From NCBI RefSeq assembly GCF_026210795.1, contig NC_089460.1, forward strand, positions 2,194,501 through 2,258,500: a stretch of DNA of 64,000 nt, written 5' to 3'. Below, one piece after another: positions 10,843 to 22,240 of this stretch. The stretch is from Rhizophagus irregularis (taxonomy: Eukaryota; Glomeromycota; Glomeromycetes; Glomerales; Glomeraceae). The stretch's first letter is position 1; each line of letters starts with the position of its first letter. Below the pieces are notes generated by a model. It made no database searches. It saw only the letters and a list, made by a program, of their open reading frames with translations, and was not told the origin of the DNA. Position numbers and translations under genes: made by a program.

Positions 10843-11588
10843 ATTAGTCAAGAAATGCATTATTACTGATGAATTATATGAAAAAATAATAAAGAAATTT
10901 GAATTTAAAGTTAATTTTATTTGTTAATTTAAGATTATACATAATTTTTATATTATTTAATATCAGATTAAATAATAAACATTAAATTTTTCGTTCCTCT
11001 TATTATAAAATTTCATTTCTCTAACATTCCTACGTTTTCTTACTTAAAGTCTTATTTACCTATTCTCAAAAAACCATTAATCTATTCCTATTAAATAAGA
11101 GAAGAGAATGGTTAGTATCTAGGAGAAAAAACCAACACTATAGACACCGTAGAAATGCCTATTTACCGGAAGAGAGCCCAGGCCGAAATGCTAAAAAAAA
11201 GACAAAAGAACGGTCAATACCGTTCTAGGAGAAAGAAACTAACATCATAGTAGACATCATAGCACACCTATTTACTGGGAGAGTCCAGGTCGAAATGCTA
11301 AAAAAAAGAAAAAAAATGGTTAGTACCATTCAAAAAAAAAAAATAAAAAAAAATGTGAATTCTACCTTAATACGTAAAAGAACATTTTAACCGTTCCTAT
11401 TAAAAAAGAAAAAAGAGATGGGTATAAAAACTAATACAGTTCTTAAAAAGAAAAAAACAAAAAAAACCTTCCAGAACCTACCTTAAAATGTTTAACAAAA
11501 AAGAAAAAGGAAGGAATGGTTAGTACCGTTCTGAAAAAGAAAAAAAAAATAAAAATAAAAGCTTTCAAAACTTGCCTCAAAGAAGCCA

Positions 11589-11865
11589 CACTGGTAAAAA
11601 AATGATTTATCCTACACATATCTTACACATATTGGGTACTCAAAATGTAGAAAATCATACATAAATAATATACATATCATACACATATCGGGTACTAATA
11701 TATATATCATACATATATCGATGACGATAGGTATACTATATATATAAGTACCCGATATGTGTATGATATGTGTATTATTTATGTATGATTTTCTACATTT
11801 TGAGTACCCGATATATGTAAGATATGTGTAGGATATGTATAGGATAGACCATTTTTTTACCAGTG
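11589..11865. mobile_element. CACTG-ended MITE, copy A (277 bp, TSD CCA)
   Basis: It begins CACTGGTAAAAAAATG and ends with the inverted CATTTTTTTACCAGTG. It is flanked by CCA at 11586-11588 and 11866-11868. The uninterrupted sequence (AGAAGCCAATTA) survives as the reverse complement in the opposite arm of the surrounding palindrome near 10268, which proves the insertion and its 3-bp duplication. The interior is itself nearly palindromic, with inverted copies of ATCGGGTACT and of a TACATTTTGAGTACC block. CACT(A/G) ends with 3-bp duplications fit CACTA/EnSpm-type transposition. There is no coding capacity; the ORFs seen are by-products of the palindrome. Confidence 0.85.
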
Positions 11866-11973
11866 CCAATTAGCCTTGAAAGAACCGTTTCTATTAAAAA
11901 CTTCATAATTAATTAAAATAATTTTTAGTGTAGTTAGTATGAGTTAAACTAGCACTATTTTAGATTAATAAAA

Positions 11974-12239
11974 CGATCGAAAAATTTTTTTTTATTTGCC
12001 TCAGATTAAAAACCGAGACACTCGATTATCAATGATTCACATCAATCTAAAGTGCGAGCTTGCAAGAATCGATCTGGAGACAACATAAATATTTCACATA
12101 TCGGATACCTAATATGTGTCAGTGACTAATATAGTTTAGATATTGGGATCTTAGTAATTTGCATGTGAAAAATCGGGTACCCAATACGTAAAAATGCCCG
12201 ATATATATCTTGTTAGTCACCGATATATGGGTGCCCGAT
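11974..12239. other. Spacer with ATCGGGTACC-like motifs
   Basis: No gene. Motifs such as CACATATCGGATACC, AAATCGGGTACCC and GCCCGATATATA resemble the interior of the adjacent CACTG MITEs, so an older related element may lie here. Confidence 0.4.
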
Positions 12240-12517
12240 CACTGGTAAAAAAATGGTCTATCCTACACATATCCTACACATATCTTACATATATCAGGTA
12301 CTCAAAATGTAGAAAATCATACACAAATAATACACATATCATATACATATCGGGTACTTATATATATAGTATACCTATCAGGTACCTGATATATGTATGA
12401 TATATATATTAGTACCCGATATGTGATGATATGTGTATTATTTGTGTATGATTTTCTACATTTTGAGTACCCAATATGTGTAAGATATGTGTAGGATAAA
12501 TCATTTTTTTACCAGTG
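12240..12517. mobile_element. CACTG-ended MITE, copy B (278 bp, TSD GAT)
   Basis: This is a sister of the copy at 11589-11865. It starts CACTGGTAAAAAAATGG and ends TTTTTTTACCAGTG, with GAT on both sides (12237-12239 and 12518-12520). The interior has the same order of inverted blocks (GTACTCAAAATGTAGAAAATC and its reverse complement). Two copies with different 3-bp duplications (CCA, GAT) within 1 kb show a family able to transpose. The TAGAAAATCATACAC blocks are well conserved between copies. No gene is present. Confidence 0.85.
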
Positions 12518-12550
12518 GATATGTACCCGATAGAATCGATTTTGACCAGT

Positions 12551-12712
12551 GTTAGTAGTATTAAGGCTTTAATTTAAAAATTAAGCAGTATCAAAGAAAA
12601 TTCTTACAAATTTTTCTTAATTCTAATTTAGCTAATTTAGTATTAAGGCTTTAATTTAAAAATTAAGCAGTATTAAGAAAAATTTTTACAAATTTTCTTA
12701 TTAAAAAAAAGA
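12551..12712. repeat. Two-copy ~90-bp tandem duplication
   Basis: The block TATTAAGGCTTTAATTTAAA followed by AATTAAGCAGTATnAA and TTTACAAATTTT occurs at about 12551 and 12641, in direct orientation, separated by GCTAATTTAG. The copies are nearly identical. It is non-coding. Confidence 0.75.
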
Positions 12713-13599
12713 ACTTTTAAATTACTAATTAAACTTTAAAAACAATCTGTATGATTTAAATTTTAAAAAAAATACTTCTGCTTTTTAATTTTCGCATTTC
12801 TATATTTAACCAATTAAAATTCAGCTGATCACTGATCACATGCATTAATAACAGGTTATTGTTTATTTTTTGTTTATTTTTGAAAAATATTCTTTTCTCT
12901 TCTTTTTTTTAGAAAAAAAAAAACAATAAAAATGAATACCAAAATTATTTTAATATATAATAATAAAAATTAAATAAAAAACTTATTTTGATAATATATA
13001 ATATATATTTGTACCAAACTACTAATTATACAAAAAGTGATATGTACGTATATCAATTAACAATTACTTTCACTAATATCTCTCAGGAATTGTAATGGTG
13101 AATTTTAACAATATTAATTAAACAACTATATGTACACCGCTTTATGTTTTTATTTTTATATTAATATTATATTTTTTTTTTTACTTTTATGTATTTTATT
13201 TAATTTTTTTAATATATTACTAACATTATTACTACTATTATTTTATTACTTTTTTATATCTAACTAATATATTAATAATATTACTAACTTTTTATTATTT
13301 CTTTTTTATATTTAATAAAATAATGATAATATTACTAATTAAATTTCTTTTTTTTTACTAACCTTTTATTATTCCTTTTTTATATTTAAAATAATGATAA
13401 TATTACTAATTAAATTTCTTTTTTTTGTTTATATTTTGCTAATATTATTTTTTTTACAAATAGTATATTATTTTATACTAGTTTTTTATTTATATTATTT
13501 ATAAAAAATATTTGTATATTTAATATTATTTAATAAAAATTTTATTAATTATAAATGCATTTTAAATTCTGTTTGCAAATATAAAATATACGATTTAAT
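12713..13599. other. Very AT-rich spacer with a ~74-bp tandem duplication at 13279-13427
   Basis: No coding frame is seen. Within it, ATAATGATAATATTACTAAT and TAAATTTCTTTTTTT are duplicated in tandem (about 13279-13357 and 13358-13427). The rest is simple A/T sequence. Confidence 0.55.
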
Positions 13600-13960
13600 T
13601 AAATAATATATACTATTTATCAGTACAAAATATGCAGTTTAAACTGGAAAAAAGTACTGTTTATCAGTATAAAATATACGGTTTATCCTGAAAAAGTATA
13701 CTGTTCGCAATATAAAATATAAAACAATATACTGTTTATTAGTATAAAACATATGGTTTTTCTACTGTTTACAAGTATAAAATATACGGGTAAAACTGGA
13801 AAAATATACTGTATGCAAACCGTATATATGATACGGTGTGCAGAATACCGAATATATACAGTATGTGAAAATACTGTAATTATACGGTAATAATACTATA
13901 AATATACTGTTCGCAAAATACAAAAATACAGTATACTAACTGTATATATATTTTTTATAG
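13600..13960. repeat. Degenerate tandem array of a TATACTGTTTATCAGTATAAA unit
   Basis: A motif close to TACTGTTTATCAGTATAAAA plus TATACGGTTTA recurs about ten times with heavy divergence, in places flipped to ATACAGTATG. Each unit contains an inverted core (ATACTG..CAGTAT). The array ends about 30 bp before the left end of the mariner-like element at 13992. It is a decayed satellite or the remnant of an element with subterminal repeats. Confidence 0.6.
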
Positions 13961-14148
13961 GGCTTGCAAAGCAGATAAAAATATGTTTATACAGTCAACT
14001 CTCTTTATAGTTACACATTTGGGACAGTCCATATTTGGTGATTATAAAAAGATGTGACTATAAAAAATTTCTTATATTAGAATATCATAATTCCGGCCAA
14101 AAATTAACATAATTTTGACCAAAATTATACTTAAAACTTTATTGTATT

Positions 14149-14560
14149 GTAACTCCGCCAATATTAATCGTAAAGAGATGATCTTACCGCCATTCGATTC
14201 GTCTCGATGAGACGGTTCTAATGGTATAAAATATATCGAAATCCAATCACTAGATTAATTTCCAAAATTAAAAAATATTAATGGTTTTTGTGTAATAACT
14301 CTGCCAATATTGATCCTAGAGAGACGATCTTACTACCATTCGATTCGCCTTGATGCGACGAATCTAATGGTATAAAATATATCAAAATCAAATTACTAGA
14401 TCAATTTCCGAAATTAAAAAATATTAAATGGTTTTTAAGTAGTAACTCTGTCAATATTAATCACAGAGAGATGAGCTTACCACCATTCGATTCGTCTTGA
14501 TGAGGCAATTCCAACGAGCTATTAATCGTCTTTTTACAATCACTAGGTACTGAGAAATTT
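14149..14560. repeat. Three ~147-bp tandem repeats inside the mariner-like element
   Basis: Units start near 14149, 14294 and 14441. Each has GTAACTCnGnCAATATTnATC, then GAGAnGAnCTTACnnCCATTC, a palindromic core (GATTCGTCTnGATGnGACG) and TCTAATGGTATAAAATATAT. A fourth, diverged copy begins at the LINE junction and continues on the far side of the LINE (22520-22575: CCACCATTTGATTCATCT). Confidence 0.8.
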
Positions 14561-14653
14561 AGCAAAATGTTAAATGGTGCAGTAAACGTAAATCAAGAAA
14601 TATAATAATGCCGATGCTTAACATTTTGTTGAATAACTCATCAGTTAGTAATC

Positions 14654-14670
14654 ATAAAAGGATAAAACTA
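14654..14670. repeat. LINE target-site duplication, left copy (17 bp)
   Basis: ATAAAAGGATAAAACTA is identical to 22506-22522. Sequence diverges immediately outside it on the LINE side. This defines the 5' boundary of the LINE at 14671. Confidence 0.9.
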
Positions 14671-14792
14671 ACTCTCTCCCATTCTGCTCACTTGACAATA
14701 TTTACGAAAAAAATAAAAAATTTTTTCGGAGTTTTTTATTACTTTTTCTTTATAATTTCTTTATTTTAGATAACTGCTATGACACTTTACAA

Positions 14793-16810
14793 ATGGGTAA
14801 AGATAACAAAAAGAAAAATAACCAGTCTAACAAAGATACTACATCTAAACGTCCTGCCTCTAGCTCTCCAACTGGCAACGTTTCTGGTCAAAGCCTTATG
14901 TCTGGCCCTTCGAACACTCCACCTTCGACCACCTCTACTAATAAACGTACTGCAGTCCGCCGACGACTCACATCGGCCTGATTGATAAACCTCTCACGCC
15001 TCCTCCGGCCCCCGTGAGACAACTTCCGCTGAGATACCTTCTCAACCCGATACCTCCTCTCTCGATGCTTCGCAACACGCCCCTGCTAACAACAACGATA
15101 AAGGCAAAAGCCCTGAAATTACTCCCGCAGTCTCTTTCCCTGAATGTGTTACCTCTCCGGACGCGTCCCAAGCTGCAGTGCAATCTCAACCTACACTCTA
15201 CGCGCCGGCCGCTCACAATGACGTCGATGGCTTTTGGAATCACTTCGCTTCGAACCGCGACGCGTGCGACGCAGTTGATCGACAACTTTCCTTGTTCTCC
15301 TCTTATGGTAGTCGTGCCACGTGTAGTGGATCCAACGATTTGAAGAGGATCATCGTCCACTTCCGAAAAAAGGAAGATCTTGACAACGCCACAGCCTCCC
15401 CTATGGATTCTTTGTTTGGCTTACATTTCCATCGCATATGACCCTGCCCCCGCTATTAAGGCTGATGAACACGCGCGTACCCTGGTGGTTACCGATATCC
15501 CCCTTTTTCTAACTGACGCTCTTTTGCGTGGTACCTTTTCTCGTTACGGCAATATTACTCGTTGCCATACCCGTTTATCTAAACTTTATTGTACTGCATA
15601 CATTACCTTTGAATCTACTGGTGCTTTACAGAACCTCGACTCTATTTGGGGCGTCCTTTGTGGTGGACATTGTTTGCGTATCTGCCCCGCTACTTTCTCT
15701 CCTGACCAACGCGCTGAAAGACGCGCTTATGTTGCTTTACTTGCCAGTCTTCCGCGTGGTCTTATATCAGTCAATCTTGCTGAAATTGCCGATGAAATTT
15801 CCGCTAAATCTATCAATGTTCCCTTCTCTACGAATTCTTACAATCCCAAACCCTACGCCTATTGCCATTTTGCCTCTGAAACTGCTATGGAAAATGCTAA
15901 ATCTATTTCAGCGCTTCTTAAGAAAGCGGCCTTACCTGGCATTCTCCGGATGGTGACACTTCTTTGTTTATCGATGTGATCGCCTAATTGTAACCCCTGA
16001 TCGATGTGGTTCTTCATCTAGACCTAATCGCCCTTCTCGCCCTTGGCAATCTAATGATAAATTACGTGCTTTATATAACAAGCATCTACCTCCTTCTCAT
16101 TCTGCAAACGACATAACCGTTTTGCCCGCCCTAATAACAATAATGATGGACAAAGCCGTACCAATGCTTCTCGCCATCGTTCTAAATCCAGACCTAATAA
16201 CCGACAACAATCTCGTTCTCGTTCTCAACGCTGACCATGGAATCGCGATAATCTCAATAATAATAATAATAATCAACGTCGTCGCATTCCTGATGAAAAG
16301 GAACTTGATTATTATATTGATGGCATGGATGTTACGTACCCTGCTCCTCCTACTGTACTTACTGATTGGAAATCTATTGGTGCTGCTCTTGAAAAAGTAG
16401 TTGAAGAATTAGCCCTTCTTACCACACAATTTGCTTCTACGAACAGCCGCATCACTAATTTGGAATCTGCTACGGCTGCTCGTACTCCTATTCCTGGAAC
16501 TTTTGTCACTAAACCTCCTTCCTACATCCCTTCCTCTATGCAAGGATGGGATGATACAGTGAATTGAACTGATAATAATATCCTCGTTGATGTTAATTCT
16601 CCCCCTTTGCAATCAACAAGTGGTTTTTTCCCGATTCCTCATTTTGCTCCCATTCCACCTTCCAACGTCGCTCCTTCCTCCCCTATTGATATGGAACAGC
16701 GTCTCTCCTCTCTTTCCGATACTGTTGCCTCTTTGGCTGGCTCGATTAAAGAAGGAATCCAACAAAACAACCTCATCTTAGCTCGGCAACAAGGCCAAGC
16801 TAATCAATAA
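14793..16810 (+). pseudogene. LINE ORF1 (nucleic-acid-binding, RRM-like), frameshifted
   Basis: The start is ATG 14793 (MGKDNKKKNNQSNKD), a basic Ser/Thr/Pro-rich leader. After a break near 14980 the frame continues with SEIPSQPDTSSLDASQHAP and NDVDGFWNHFASNRDA. After a shift near 15400 comes ARTLVVTDIPLFLTDALL, RGTFSRYGNIT and LYCTAYITFES, the RNP2/RNP1-like strands of an RRM fold, with a second similar segment ending KPYAYCHFAS. Further shifts lead to an Arg/Ser/Asn-rich tract and to two coiled-coil-like segments (ALEKVVEELALL and RLSSLSDTVASLA). The TGA at 16565 could be a former TGG, and the TGA at 16245 a former CGA. The product would coat LINE RNA. At least four lesions make this copy non-functional. 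Confidence 0.8.
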
Positions 16811-16861
16811 TTGTTCTCTTTTTTTTCCCCTTCTTTATTACCGATTTATCAGTGTGTAATA

Positions 16862-19800
16862 ATGATGGACAACAATAAACATAATTTTTCCCCTCACCCC
16901 TCTCCCCTTATCAAATTTGGTCAATTAAATGTTAATGGTTTATGTTCCCCAGTTCGACAACAACATTTGCTTAATTTTTTTCTTCACTCCTCTTTTGGTG
17001 CTTTATCTATTAATGATACGCGTCTTTCCCCTTCAAATGCTAAATTTATTTTTAAAAATGAACACTCCCTACATTACTTTAAGTCCTATTGGGCTTGTTC
17101 ATCTTCTTCTTCTCGCCCTCATGATGGTGTTGGCATTTTGTTACGTAATCCTCTTCATAAACATGTTCAAACAATTGATCCTTGGAACGGTCGACTTCTT
17201 AAATTAGATTTGTTTTTTCATCAAACTAAAATTTCTATTATTTCTATATATTATCCCCCTTCTGGTTCTGTTCATCAATCTATTTGCAATGATCTTATTG
17301 CCAAACTTCTTTCTTGGCTCGATTATGCCCGAGCTAATAATTATTTTGTAGTTATTCTTGGCGACTTCAATGCTGATGTAATCGCTCATTCTAATTATTC
17401 ACCTAATCATTTTAAGCTTCTTCGTTTGCTTTCTTCTCGGTTTTTTACCGATCATCAAGCTCATTCCTCTACAAAGGTCTGGCCCCGATTCCACCTTCTT
17501 TCATGATAATGGATCTTCGAGACTGGATTATATCTGGTCTTCACCTGGTTTTCCTGCTCCTGGTCTTTTTTCACAAGCGTTAGGTTCTTGCCCGGGTCTT
17601 CTTGATCGTCCTTTTACCGATCACAAAGTTCTTACAACTGTTTTTGACTTCAGTTCTTGCCTGGCTATCTTGGCTAAATCTCGTCTTAAACAAAAAAAAG
17701 AATTGCGTACTATTTTCTCTTACGCTTCCACTTCAGTTGATCAATGGAATAATTTTACCACTGAAGTAGATGATTCTCTTGGAGTTTATTTAGATAGACA
17801 ATATCACCCTAATTTTGATTATTCTCTCTTTCTCTTGATCGTATGTGGCATGCATTGAAAGCTGCCATAATTAGTGCTGCAATTGAAACTTTACCCTTTC
17901 AAAAAGTCTCCAATATACACCGACATTCGTACTCTCCCCGAATTAACTAAACTTATTGCTATTAACAAGTTTTTAGATCGATTTTTATATCGCCTTACTA
18001 CTCGTCGTTCTAATTGGCCTACTCAGATTGCGCAAATGACTGCCGCTTTGCCCTCCCATCTTGAAAATCTTGCATCCTTACTCCCCGATTACTCAGTTCC
18101 TACCTATTCTACAACCCCTGCATCTGTATTTAAATCGTTTTTACGATCACAGAAGAATTTAGTTTCTGCCTTTTTATCTACTAAATTCGCCCAACACCTT
18201 ACGGACTCAGTGGAATATTATACTGCACTACGTGATGAACACTTTTTGAACTCGCTCGGCACCTTTATAGATTCTGCCTTATCAGTAGAAAAACGTTCAA
18301 TTGTTCTTGACCGTGTTCTGGTCGTTTTGGACTCAACTCCTACTTTATTAACGGATCCTTCGGATATTAAACATGCAGCTGTTTCTCATTTTCAATCAAT
18401 TGTTTCTCCTCCGTTGACCCGTTACTCTTCCATCATTTCATTTCCCGCCCGATGGCAACAAGCTTACACTCCTCTTGCTAATGTGTCCGCTTCACTATAC
18501 GATCCCGTTTTGGCGCCTATTTCGCTACAAGAATGGTCTCACTGCGATTTCCTCCATGCCAAATAACAAAGCTTCCGGCCCTTCAAAAATTTCTTATGAG
18601 ATGATTAAACATCTGTCCGGCGAAGCCTTGATTTCTCTCTTTTACTGGCCAATACCTGCCTTTCTCGCGCGATATTCCTGCTGACTGGCGTGAAGCTGTG
18701 GTTTATCCTATTCCTAAAAAACCTCACGATTTTGATGCTCAACTTAAGAACACTCGACCTATTACTCTTCTGGAAACAATTCGAAAATGTGTAGTTAAGG
18801 TCATCACGAATCGTCTCTCCAACATTCTTGCTGATAATAAAGTTCTCCAAAGTGGTAACTTTGCTGGCTTACCTGGTGGTTCTACTGATGTCCCTATCAA
18901 AATGCTTGATGCGATTATCCATCAACATAAACATACTCTACTGATGATCGGGAACTATGGATCGTTTCTCAAGATATCTCTAAAGCTTTTGATTCTATGG
19001 ATCTAAATACGCTTAAATTAGCTTAGATAGGTTACATATCCCTGCACTTTTAGTGCGATTTATTTTAAATCTTTTTACACGACGAAATAATAAGATAATT
19101 ACTTGTCATGGCGATACAGCTGCTTATAGAGTACGTGTTGGTATCGATCAAGGAGAAATCATTTCCCCTCTTCTTTGGGTTATTTATTTGGATCCCTTAC
19201 TCACTGTTTTAAATCAAGAAGCACGAGATCCTTTTATTTTAAAATCTTCAGCTCTTTTAAATTATTCTCCACTTGAATTTGAACAACATTCTTTACCAGT
19301 TTCACATTTAACGTTTATGGATGATTCTACACTTATTGCTTCTTCAAAATCTGGAATAGAAGACCGTCTTTCTATTACTGCTGAATTTTATACTTTAAAT
19401 AATGTTCAAGCTAATTCAGCTAAATATGTTCTTCTTTCATCTTCTTCCCCTTCTTCAAAGATTATTTTTGATCTTACACCTTCTTTTTTAGTCTCTGATT
19501 TGTCTCTTTCCCTTTCCTCTTTATCTTTGTATGCTTCTTTTCGCTTTTTAGGCGTTTGGTTTTCTTTATCCGCCTCTTCTGATTTTGTTCTCAAACAAGC
19601 GCGCTCCATGGTTAAAGATATGGCAGCTCTCCTGGGACCGAAGAAATTATTAGCACAACATGTGGCCTATCTCTATAATGCCGTCCTTCTTCCGCGATTG
19701 GAATTTCGTCTTCAAACTACCCTTTTCTCTGAAAGTACTATTCAATCAATTGTCAAGCCTCTGTTTTCAGTACTTCGAAGAAAAGCTGGTCTTGCTATGA

Positions 19801-22240
19801 CTACTCCGTTGCCCTTGTTATTTCTCAAACTTCCCTTTTCGATTCAAAATGCTTTCTATCGCTTTCTTTCTTCCCATATTGCATCTTGGCAAAAAATTTT
19901 CACTCATCCTGATTTCAAAGATTTTGCCCTTTATGCTATCTCCTATCTTCAAGGATATTTGGGTGCTGAAAGTTGCCCGACTACTATTAACTTAGAACTA
20001 TGGTCACAGATCGTTTCTTTGCGAAAGCACACTTTGTTTAATTCGTTATTGTTTTCTTCACGTTTGAACATCACGTGGTCTCTTTCCTTCCGGCCTTCGA
20101 GGCATGATCTACAACCTGCTCTGCCACTTCGATCTATTCTACCTCATTCCATTTTTCAATCGAGTTGGAAACTTTGGAAAAACTTGAATATATTTGTGCT
20201 TGCTCAGTTGGTTTCTCCTTGTGGACGTTATCTTATGAATTGGCCTGACCTTCGTTATCTTGGCATCGTTGGTCGTAAAGGACGGATCCCTAATTGGTTT
20301 AATTTTATCAATAATAATTTTCTCTCTTCTTCTTCTTCTACTTTACTTTTATCTTCATATTTTATTAATTCTTCTTTTACTTTAGCATCTCCTTGTTTAT
20401 TAGATCATACTGTTAAAGATTATTCTTTTTATCCTCAATGGGCTATTAATTTTGACTCGCTACTCAAACTTTATCTGTTGGTCGTGCGTGTATCACTTAT
20501 AAGAAACAAAACTCGGCTATTATGTCTCATTGGCTTCCTGTATCTACCTCGGCTGATGAACGATCCTTTGACCCTTATCCCGGTTGTGCTCTTAACATTC
20601 CCGCCTTATCCATGAAATCTGCTATCAGACAACGCTGTAATAGCGAGAAATGCTTTTTTAATGTAACTCTATCGGATACTGTGGGCTATCCTACCAGAAA
20701 TGCCAAAGTTTTCGCGGCTTACCTTCCCATTGCTCTATCTACTTCATGGAGTTATGCAACCTTCTTGGCTCTTGTTCATTTTTCAAACGCGTCTCCCGCT
20801 CTTTCTCCTCTCTTTAAGGATAGAATCGATAGAATTGAAGACACTATCTTACCACTTTCTGTGCAATCTTTGTACACAGATGGTTCGTTCTATCCTGCCA
20901 ATGATTCTTCGCCTTCTTCCATGACTTCTGCTTAGATTGCTCTTGATGATGTTGGACTTGTTCTGGAATCTTCTTCCATGCATCTCCCTTCCTACTTTCC
21001 TTCCGCTTTGCGTTCTAAAATTTCTGCTGTTCTATTAGGATTAAACGCCCTTTTCCGTGATTCGTCACTCTCTATTCATACTGATTGTAGTCAGTTAATT
21101 TCACTATGGACACGGCCTGTCGACGCTCCTTCTCACTCGAAGTCGCTCCGAGAATCCTAACTGGCCTTCTTTGGCTTTCTATTCGACAACTTATCATGGA
21201 TCGTAATCTTAATGTCGAATTGATTAAAGTCCCTGCTCATGGCGATGATATCTACAATATACAAGCGGATTCTTTGGCAAAAGATGCTCATTCGTCTTTA
21301 CAACCCACTACTCTCAACATTTTGTTATGCTCCATGCTTGTTGACTTTTAACTCCTTGCCTATTGACGTGAATATTCGACATTTTCTCCGCTCCATTGCA
21401 GATGCTCGTGCTCTTTTATCTTTCTGTTCACTAGCGCGTTTTACTGCTCTTGGTTCTCCTTCACTTTTTGATTGGGCTGGTATATATTTTTGCCTTTCAC
21501 AAATTAAAGGTTTCGCTTCACATAGGAATGGTCGTCCTGAATTTTGGACCTTCCGTATCAAACTCCTTTTGGATATGTTGCCTACCTTAACTACTCTTTA
21601 ACAACGCAAACCTTACTTATATTCTCCCGACTGGCTCGTCCGCAGTGTAATTCTGCTCCTGAAGATTTGAATCATCTTTGGACTTGTCCTTATATTTTAC
21701 CGGATTTAAATCCCTGTTTAACACACCGGTCTGAAATCATTAAATTTAGAGATTCTTATTTATCTTCTTTCCTATCCTTGAAATCTTTGGATATTTCCTT
21801 TCGTACCGAATTCTTTGCTTTAGATTGTTGGAACTATGAAGCTCCTTCTTCATCCTGTCTTTGGCTTACTCGAGGATTGTTGCCTGCGCATTTAACGGCA
21901 TTTTTGAATCGACACTTTCCTCTCTCTGTTATATACAAGATTATTTCTCCCCTTCTTAATACTTCCAAGTCGAATTATATGGTGAAATTTGGCTGTGTCG
22001 AAATGTTCTTTTCCAGCTTGGGAAGAGTCGCAGGGTATATTCTCGGCTGCTTCCAAATTACGTGGCCCATCTACAAGTTCTTCTCCTAATACTACTTCTC
22101 TACAACAACACAACTCTTCTTTGGCGTACTCCTCTTGTGATTCCTGGATTTCTTGGATATCCTCTTCTATAATTCTAGTGGATCTTGGATCTCGCACTTG
22201 GATTTTCTGCGCCGCTTAACAGTTCAACCTCTTAGGATTT
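16862..22240 (+). pseudogene. LINE ORF2: APE endonuclease, reverse transcriptase, RNase H, zinc knuckle; frameshifted
   Basis: ATG 16862 begins the APE endonuclease: GQLNVNGL (Asn near 16928), INDTRL near 17015 (Asp where the family has catalytic Glu), ILGDFNAD near 17360, then past a frameshift near 17475 SRLDYIW and FTDHKVL. The reverse transcriptase spans about 17870-20000: NNKASGPSKISYEM, YPIPKKP..NTRPITLL, SQDISKAFDSM (motif A, near 18972), GIDQGEIISPLLW (motif B, near 19140) and LTFMDDSTLIA (motif C, FMDD near 19312). RNase H is at about 20870-21290: LYTDGSFY, IHTDCSQLI and KVPAHGDD..QADSLAKD. The C-terminal knuckle (21640-21690) reads RPQC..HLWTC, with its first Cys replaced by Arg. 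Shifts occur near 17475, 17860, 18560, 18650, 18950, 20460, 21160, 21340 and 21600. TAG 20934 sits where SAWIALDD would be expected. Confidence 0.88.

Larger units (their letters stand above)
10169..11973. mobile_element. Long palindromic element (arms of ~500 bp or more)
   Basis: The left arm starts near 10169 (TTTTATTAATCTGAAATAGTGC) and runs to about 10700. The right arm runs from about 11100 to 11973 and ends with the reverse complement of that start. The arms share blocks such as CTAGTTTAAC, GAAGTTTTTAATAGAAACGG, CTAATTGGCTTCTTTGAGG and several repeats of an ACGGT..AACCGTTC phrase next to poly-T or poly-A. The right arm is longer because a separate MITE (11589-11865) sits in it. The centre contains a relic of a Cys-rich CRC tail (see 10674-10842). 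Long inverted ends around a transposase-tail relic suggest an internally deleted DNA transposon. I could not define a target-site duplication. Confidence 0.65.

Noticed and set aside
11612-12400. ORFs of 68-85 aa with similar sequence on opposite strands
   Set aside because: They arise because the two CACTG MITEs are near-palindromic; not protein genes.
15014-16781. Several hydrophobic Leu/Pro-rich ORFs in the LINE ORF1 region
   Set aside because: They are other-frame shadows of the pyrimidine-rich ORF1, which has the RRM-like and coiled-coil content.
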